This document shows positions 1 through 5,132 of a DNA stretch of 5,132 nucleotides, one piece after another. Both the position numbers and the translations under genes were made by a program. The stretch comes from Pseudobdellovibrionaceae bacterium. Lineage in GTDB: Bacteria; Bdellovibrionota; Bdellovibrionia; Bdellovibrionales; Bdellovibrionaceae. The stretch is taken from positions 1 to 5,132 of the forward strand of contig JACMRP010000149.1 of NCBI GenBank assembly GCA_014376325.1, in the 5' to 3' direction. The notes under the pieces were generated by a model. It was not told the DNA's origin and did not search any database. It saw nothing but the letters and a program-made list of their open reading frames with translations. Position 1 is the first letter of the stretch. The number at the start of each line of letters is the position of its first letter.

Positions 1-3000
1 CACTCTGCAATTCATGCGCGTAACTAGCAGGTTGATCATTCAGGATCACTAAGTCGAATGCCAAACCCTTTGTAAAAAGATAATCATGCGCTTTGATCAG
101 CTGTCGAACAATACCGCGATCTTCGAAATCATCTATGCGAATCAAGATGATCGGTAAGTCACCCGATATTCCGAAGCCCCAAAGTCCCGTCACGTTTTTG
201 TGATTGCGCCGAATGATTTCGCTAGAGGGCCTGAGCGAAGAATCCAGATAAAGCAACCGGGTTGCCAGTCGCTGGAATAAATGGGCCTCGTCGGGCTCGA
301 TGTTAAGGTAATGAAGTTTTACCTGGGCCTGAGTCCACGCAAGATCATTGATGCGTTGGTAAGTATTTGCGTCTAAGAATTTTTCTGCGTGCAGCAACAC
401 GTTTTCACGAGAATCGGCAGCGAGCGTCGTGAAGGTCAGTTTAGCGGTCGCGCCTGGCGGAATTTTGACGCGCGTGCGGAGGCTCATCACCGGATCAAGA
501 ACGGCACCGACCGAATTCGATAATCGAGGTTTGTCGAATATCGCGATGGGCTTCCGGATGTCTCGGCCGCGGCCGATAAATTCTGCCCGATTCGTTTCGT
601 ACTGGATTTCGCCGGTCGCGTATTTGTCGCGGTTTACGAGGTGCGCTCCCCAAACCGGACTTTCTTTCGCGGAACGAGCCCTGCGGGTTGCGAGCAGCGT
701 ATTCAAACTCGGTACGTACTCGGTTTGAACGAATAAATTTGAAAATGCCGGATGGGCGCTGTCGGCAGCTGCCGAATTCAAGACGACCTCGAAGTAGCTC
801 GTCACTTCAATTTCACGATCTTTCGTGTCGAGGTTCGTCAGTGAAAGATGGCGGATTTCTGCCGGGTGCTCTGGCGAAAGCAAAACTTCCATCTCGCAAT
901 TGATTTTGTCGTCGACGCGGTGGAACCGGGCGCGGTCTTCTAGGAAAGTAACGTTGTAACTATCGGCTTCGAAACACGTCGGCTGGTACGTCGCGGACCA
1001 GATCTTGCCGGAAGTAACGTCTTTCAAAAATAAAAAACTTCCCCAATTGTCTTTGGTCACGTCTTCGCGCCATCGATTGATGGCAAGATCGCGGTATTTG
1101 CTGTAGCCACCACCCGAGGACGTCAGCATCAAAGAGTAATCGCCGTTCGACATCAATTGCGTCGTTGGCACGGGTCGGTTGACGGTGTGGTAATTGCGGG
1201 AAACCGTTTCGACTTCTTCTTTCACAAAATTAACGAAGAAAGACTTATCGTTCGGTCGTGTCGAAGTGATATTTCGTGGCATGCGTTCTTGAAGTAATAG
1301 CTCCGCCGCTTGAACGAGCGGGTGCGAATGGAAGCGATTTCGCATCAAACCGTTTTTAAGTACGTTGTTGATCGCGACCAAGGACATCCCCTGATGATGG
1401 GCCATGTAGGTTTTTACAACGGCGTGTTTTTGTCCTTCAGGAAGACGGGCCGGAGTAAAGTCCACCGCTTCGTAATAACCGTAGGGGCCTTCGGCGCCTA
1501 AATCCCGCAGCGTCCGCAAATTTTTGACGGCCGCAAATGCATCATACATTGACGCTAACATCGTTGCATACGGCGCGATGACCACGTCGGAACCAAGTCC
1601 ACGCTTTAACCCTAAATCAGGTACTCCAAAGTTAGAGTACTGATAAGTCAGATGCAGGTCGCGTTTGTTGTAGGCAGATTCAGAAATCCCCCACGGAACC
1701 GAACGCTCTTGTCCGTATTCAATTTGCCGGGATACGGAAAGCTGACACGTTTTCTCGATAATGCTTCCTTCTGGGGAATGCATCACGAGCGACGGCATCA
1801 GGTACTCAAACATCGAACCCGACCATGATACGAGCGCGTTGCCATTTTTAACCGGGGTCATGCCGCGGCCTAAGCGGAACCAATGCGCGGCCGGAACGTC
1901 GCCCTTCGCAATCGCGATGAAGCTGGTCAGGCGGGCTTCGGACGCCATTAAGTCATAATAGCTCGCGTCCAGTTGACAGTCCGCCACGCGGTAACCAATC
2001 GAAAAAAGCTTTTTAGATGGATCGTACAGCAGACGGAAATCCATCTCGTTAAACAGCCGGTGACAAAGTTCTATCACTCCTTGGGACTTGTTCAGCAGCG
2101 CCTGGGCGCTCTGCACCGTTTGCTCTAGTCCTCTGCGGAGTTTTTGTAACTGTTCGGCAAGTTCACGTGCTTCATTGGGTAACGCATTTTGAAATTCGAT
2201 CATGTCGTGAATGACGGTTTCAAAATGTGTTGGCATTCGCCATAGCGGAATATCGACAATCAGCCGTAGTTGAATCGCGTGCCATTCTTTTAAACGCGCA
2301 AAACCTTCTGGAAAACTTGGATGGGTATCATCGATCCAACTAAATAAAGACTCTAAATCTTCGCCGCAGCTAGAGATATCGGTTTGTAAATTTTTTGCCC
2401 AGGTGAGCGCGTTCGCGGTTTCTGCCGAATTTTGATGGTGGTGTTTTTGGCTTAATATCGAAAGCACGTCTTCGGCCTGTCGCTCGATGCGCTCCCAACG
2501 GGATTTTTTGATCGGAACGATCTGGTCGAATTTAAAAAGATTGCGTTTTAATTCGGCGACCATGGCGATCACCGTCTCTGACTTCGGAACATCCTGAAGC
2601 GCCTCTGACAGAAGCGCCAATGTGTGAAGTGCACCCTTTGCGAAATTCTGAAACGGCAAGGGCTTTTGCAGAATCTCGTTGCAAGACTGCGCTACGGCCA
2701 ACAGATGACCCGCTAGATTTCCATTATCAACCGAAGAAATATATTTAGGCTCGAGCGTTCTGAAATCGCGAGTCTCGTACCAATTGTAGAAATGGCCTTC
2801 GTGGCGCGGAAGTTTCGCCATACTCTGCAAAGTCAAATCCAAGCGGTCGATCGTTTCCGTCGTGCCTATCCAGCCAAAATCCCGCGTCGCGATTGCAGAC
2901 AGCAGATACAGGCCAAAATTCGTCGGCGAACTTCGATGTGCAATTACCGGGTCCGGAGTTTCTTGAAAATTATCCGGCGGAAGGTAATGATCTTCGCTGG

Positions 3001-5132
3001 TCACGAAGGTGGCAAAGAAATGCCAAATCTTTCTTGCAGAGTGATGTAGTAACTCGACATCCTGAACGCTGAGCGGTTTAATTAATTTAGGTTTCGGTGG
3101 CGAACTCGCATGATGTGCAATAATCGGCGACGCCCACCATAAAAGAATGAGCGGCATGCTCGAAAAAAGCATTTCTGAATTAAAGAAGTAAATCGCGAAC
3201 AACAACGAGACGATTAAAATACTGTCTTGGCGGTAAGCTCGGAAGAAATACTTCCAGTTTAATTTTGCGGCCGATTGCGCTTGAGCGGCAGTGGTCCACT
3301 CGAGCATTTTTTTGTGGCTGAAGAAAATGCGGTAAAGCGTCCTAACAATCGCGTCGACGCTCAGCCAACTGCTGTGAGGCAAAAACGAAAATTGCATTAA
3401 GAAGCGCTGAAATCCCGTTTGCAAATCGGACCAGGCAGAAACGAAATTTTGTCTTAGCGAAACTTTGCGGAACAACGTCAAAACTTCGGCGGTAAAGCCG
3501 ACCAATGTCGAAATTCCTAAGCTGACCATCGCAAGCGTCAACCACGGAGCGAATGCAAGGTCCGGAGTGCAAAGCGCGACGACGATCAGTAAAAATGATG
3601 CGGGCGCAAGCAAAGATCTTCGAAGATTGTCGATCATTTTCCATCGACCCAAAATTGAAATGGACCTACCGCCGCGTCCTAAAATCCATGGTAATAGTTG
3701 CCAATCGCCGCGAGTCCAACGATGGGACCTTGATGCCGCGACTTCGGTATGGCTCGGAAAGTCCTCAAAAAATTCGACGTCGCTCAGAAATCCGCATCGC
3801 AGATAATTGCCTTCGAACAAGTCATGACTGAGTAGCGTATTTTCTGGAGTCCGCCCCTTTAAAGTCTGGTCAAAAACGTGAACATCATAAATGCCTTTTC
3901 CGGTAAAAGAACCTTCGTTGAATAGATCCTGATAGACATCGGAAATGGCCGAAGCGTAAGGATCGACACCGGCGTTCCCGGTCGAAAGAGCTTGAAACAA
4001 AGTACTGTCTTCCGTCGACGGAAGAGTCGGGGTAATCCGTGGCTGCAGAATGCCGTAGCCTTGGGTCACACGTCCGATCACTGGATCTAACTTTGCGACG
4101 TTCAGGGGATGCGCCATCGTACCGATCAACTGCAGGGCCGCGCCATTCGGCAAGCGGGTGTCCGAATCCAGGGTGATCACGTATTTGATATTGGCGGGAG
4201 TGGAAAGTTTTAGACCGGGGAGAGAGATGTAGGAATGTTCGCCGCGGCTTAAGATCAAGCGATTAAATTCTTCTAGCTTTCCGCGCTTGCGTTCCCAACC
4301 CATCCACTTGTTTTCTTTTGGATTAAAAAGGCGGCGGCGATGAAATACGTAAAACCTGTCGACACCATCGGGTGTCGGGTACTTCTGATTCAGCCGACGG
4401 ACGCGCCGGGCGGCCACTTCTAACAGTCTCTGATCTTTTGATAAATGCTCTTCGTTAGAATCTAGAAAATCGGATAACACCGCGAAATAAATATTTACTT
4501 CGGGATTCGATAAATAGTGAATCTCTAAGTCATCAATCTGCGCTTCGACTTTTTGTTCTTGCGAAAATAAAGTCGGCACAACCACAAACGTCCGTGCAGA
4601 ATCCGGAATGCCTTGGTCCAAAGAGAGGCGGGGCAAATGTCTTGGCCCTAAAAGCGCAATCGTGATTCGGTTTACTAAGCTGATCGCGATTTCGGATGCG
4701 GGAAATATTCCGAGGACGGCGAGCAACCACAGCGCACCGGTACCCGCGTATTGCATCGGCCACGACAAAACGAGCATCGTCATCAAAAACACGCCCCCGA
4801 TGTAGAAGAAACTTGCACCGCTCCGGTAAACTCCGAGTGCCCAGGACAACAGAGTTGGGCGATAGCCAATTTCTTTTTCGAATTCTTTTCGGCCCTTGTC
4901 GATAAGGCTAAATCCCGGATCCTGATTTTTAGCGGAGATTGCCTGCGCGATCTGTATTTCGGTTTGCTTCGAGCGGTTTGCAAGACTTTCTAGCGCGAGA
5001 CGGTAGCGATTGCGGGTCGTAAAATCCATCTGTGCATACAGCGGAAACTCGCTCAGCACTTTATCTACGGGGCTGACCGCTTCAAAAAAGTCCTGCCAGT
5101 TAAATGACGACATCACGCGCGAACTGGTAATG
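1..5132 (-). CDS. ndvB: Cyclic beta-1,2-glucan synthase (NdvB/ChvB/Cgs family), partial at both ends
   Basis: This inner-membrane enzyme makes cyclic beta-1,2-glucans, periplasmic osmoregulated glucans, from UDP-glucose. The frame starting at 5131..5129 on the minus strand reads 1,710 codons without a stop and runs off both window edges. Hallmarks in order are MDFTTRNRYR (res 35-44), paired membrane helices (108-153), GT84 motifs LSD (219-221), LDSDTRLP (321-328), SHDLFEG (435-441) and RSHRW-TRGDWQ (468-478), then four helices (505-548, 637-672). Next come LEWTTAAQ (610-617), the glycoamylase-like cyclization domain (MDF 1030 to HHQGM 1249), the GH94 sandwich (NGDYSLMLTSSGGGY 1329-1343) and ISGDLPI (1655-1661). 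All key motifs look intact and no frameshift is seen. Start, ribosome site and roughly the last quarter, including the GH94 catalytic centre, lie outside. Known homologues are about 2,800 residues, initiate on the protein itself and need an ABC exporter; no neighbour is visible here. Family assignment is near certain; the exact product size and linkage are inferred from the family. Confidence 0.96.
2..334 (-). other. Start of GH94 catalytic barrel, truncated by the window edge
   Basis: Residues about 1600-1710 enter the helical catalytic module. Conserved family stretches are TQAQVKLHYLNIEPDEAHLF (1600-1619), SLRPSSEIIRR (1632-1642), LWGFGISGDLPI (1650-1661, codons 149..184), VRQLIKAHDY (1675-1684) and the final FDLVILND (1692-1699). 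The last readable codon is 2..4. The catalytic Asp and phosphate-binding residues of GH94 lie further downstream, so phosphorylase competence cannot be judged here. Confidence 0.8.
362..1189 (-). other. GH94 N-terminal beta-sandwich (glycosyltransferase-36-type) domain
   Basis: Residues about 1315-1590 match the beta-sandwich that precedes the catalytic barrel in GH94 phosphorylases and in the C-terminal module of cyclic glucan synthases. The signature runs from NGDYSLMLTSSGGGYSKYRD (1329-1348) through INRWREDVTKDNWGSFLFLKD (1351-1371) to IWSATYQP (1377-1384). A second conserved block starts at VGAVLDPVMSLRTRVKIPPG (1541-1560). This domain supports the phosphorolytic chain-length control attributed to the C-terminal part of Brucella Cgs. 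It contains no catalytic residue of its own. Limits are approximate. Confidence 0.85.
1352..3064 (-). other. Cyclization (glycoamylase-like, GH189) domain of the synthase
   Basis: Residues about 690-1260 form the middle domain that closes the linear glucan into a ring by transglycosylation. This region of cyclic glucan synthases is classed with glycoamylase-like folds and, from recent work on a bacterial homologue, as family GH189. Conserved blocks are HRSSPTNFGLYLL (732-744), EGHFYNWYETR (778-788), SSVDNGNLAGHL (799-810), MDFRLLYDP (1030-1038), FSIGYRV (1043-1049), SEARL (1064-1068), WSGSMFEYLMP (1103-1113), WGISESAYN (1147-1155), YQYSNFGVP (1163-1171), YGYYEAVDFTP (1217-1227) and YMAHHQGMS (1242-1250). 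Glu1065 and Glu1151 are my best candidates for the catalytic acids, from memory of the family rather than from an alignment. The stretch 811-1029 is much less conserved and mostly helical in character. Confidence 0.85.
2036..2692 (-). other. Variable helical insert with His cluster and possible coiled coil
   Basis: Residues about 814-1032 of the synthase lack the strongly conserved blocks that flank them. They look largely alpha-helical and charged. A short His cluster with a neighbouring Gln (KHHHQN, 896-901, about 2429..2446) sits in the middle, and residues 984-1027 show a leucine/charge pattern compatible with a coiled coil or long helix pair. In this family the segment lies within the cyclization module and varies in sequence between species. 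No separate function can be assigned. Confidence 0.45.
3116..3619 (-). other. Post-GT84 membrane region with four predicted helices
   Basis: Hydrophobic spans are seen at residues about 505-522 and 529-548 (3488..3619), then 637-650 and 654-672 (3116..3223). Between the pairs lies an amphipathic, aromatic-rich stretch (about 557-635) with the family-conserved LEWTTAAQ at 610-617. With the two helices upstream this gives six in the window, matching the usual six-to-eight helix topology of these synthases and returning the chain to the cytoplasm for the next domain. Boundaries are by eye, and the third span of this region is short and less certain. Confidence 0.7.
3662..4609 (-). other. GT84 glucosyltransferase domain of the synthase
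   Basis: Residues about 175-490 form the cytoplasmic processive glucosyltransferase that adds beta-1,2-linked glucose from UDP-glucose. The visible D, DxD, D, RxxRW signature is complete. It comprises VVVPT then LSD with D221 (codon 4469..4471), D322-S-D324 in LDSDTRLP (4148..4171), the acidic SHDLFEG with D437 (3809..3829), and R468-S-H-R-W472 running into TRGDWQ (3698..3730). Other family signatures are MGWERKRGKL (277-286) and EGSFTGKGIYDV (406-417, 3881..3916). The domain sits between membrane helix pairs, as expected for a synthase that works at the cytoplasmic face. No catalytic residue appears to be missing, so activity is expected. Domain limits are approximate. Confidence 0.9.
4673..4810 (-). 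other. Two transmembrane helices before the GT84 domain
   Basis: Residues about 108-126 (FFYIGGVFLMTMLVLSWPM) and 132-153 (GALWLLAVLGIFPASEIAISLV) are hydrophobic spans separated by a short polar turn. They precede the conserved GPRHLPRL segment, as in NdvB-type synthases, and anchor the GT84 domain in the inner membrane. Helix ends are judged by eye. Confidence 0.75.

Noticed and set aside
429..903. Overlapping plus-strand ORFs at 429..728 and 688..903
   Set aside because: They are antisense to the conserved GH94 sandwich coding sequence, are rich in Arg/Ser with no recognisable domain, and look like shadow frames.
1310..1958. Plus-strand ORFs at 1310..1501 and 1761..1958
   Set aside because: They lie opposite the most conserved blocks of the cyclization domain (HHQGM and WSGSMFEYLMP regions). 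The selection is clearly on the minus-strand frame.
2429..2446. His cluster as a metal-binding site
   Set aside because: It is only three consecutive His residues in a variable helical segment, with no partner ligands recognisable.
2792..3049. Plus-strand ORF of 85 codons
   Set aside because: It is antisense to the conserved SPTNFGLYLL and GHFYNWY coding segment, and its basic composition has no family resemblance.
3342..3831. Overlapping ORFs on both strands (3342..3644 minus; 3465..3806 and 3553..3831 plus)
   Set aside because: All overlap the GT84 RSHRW motif and the following membrane helices in other frames. Three mutually overlapping small genes here are not credible.
4533..4993. Small ORFs on both strands (4533..4763 and 4783..4983 minus; 4608..4805, 4696..4905 and 4751..4993 plus)
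   Set aside because: They are alternative frames over the first membrane helices and the start of GT84. None has a recognisable motif.
1..5132. CRISPR array, tRNA/rRNA, insertion sequence, promoter or terminator
   Set aside because: I saw no spaced direct repeats, terminal inverted repeats, structured-RNA signature or hairpin followed by a T-run. The window is entirely internal coding sequence.

Overview
The whole window lies inside one very large protein-coding gene on the minus strand. Reading the reverse complement in the frame whose first full codon is 5131..5129 gives 1,710 consecutive sense codons with no stop. The frame is open at both ends, so neither the start nor the stop codon is in the window. 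The encoded fragment is a cyclic beta-1,2-glucan synthase of the NdvB/ChvB/Cgs type. It is recognised from long, family-specific conserved stretches in the expected order.

From right (N-terminal side) to left (C-terminal side), with residues numbered from the first full codon, the layout is as follows. First comes a conserved pre-membrane segment (residues 1-105), then two membrane helices (about 108-153). The cytoplasmic GT84 glucosyltransferase follows (about 175-490, with LSD, DSD, HD and RSHRW/RGDWQ motifs). Four more membrane helices follow (about 505-548 and 637-672). The middle cyclization (glycoamylase-like, GH189) domain spans about 690-1260, and the N-terminal beta-sandwich of the GH94 phosphorylase-like module about 1315-1590. 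The last part is the start of the GH94 catalytic barrel (about 1600-1710), cut by the left window edge. Typical family members are about 2,800 residues. On that basis roughly 350-400 N-terminal and 650-750 C-terminal residues, including the GH94 catalytic Asp region, should lie outside.

The parts should work as one machine. GT84 polymerises glucose from UDP-glucose into a beta-1,2 chain, the GH94 module trims the chain by phosphorolysis to set its length, and the middle domain closes the ring by transglycosylation. The product is normally exported to the periplasm by an ABC transporter (NdvA/ChvA), which is not in this window.

The host is probably a Gram-negative bacterium. Base composition looks like the high forties in percent GC by eye (not computed) and TTA leucine codons are common, unlike classical high-GC Rhizobiales. 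A Pseudomonadota or Bdellovibrionota member of moderate GC would fit, but the window cannot settle this. There is no intergenic DNA, RNA gene, mobile element, CRISPR array, promoter or terminator to report, and I see no novel multi-gene system.
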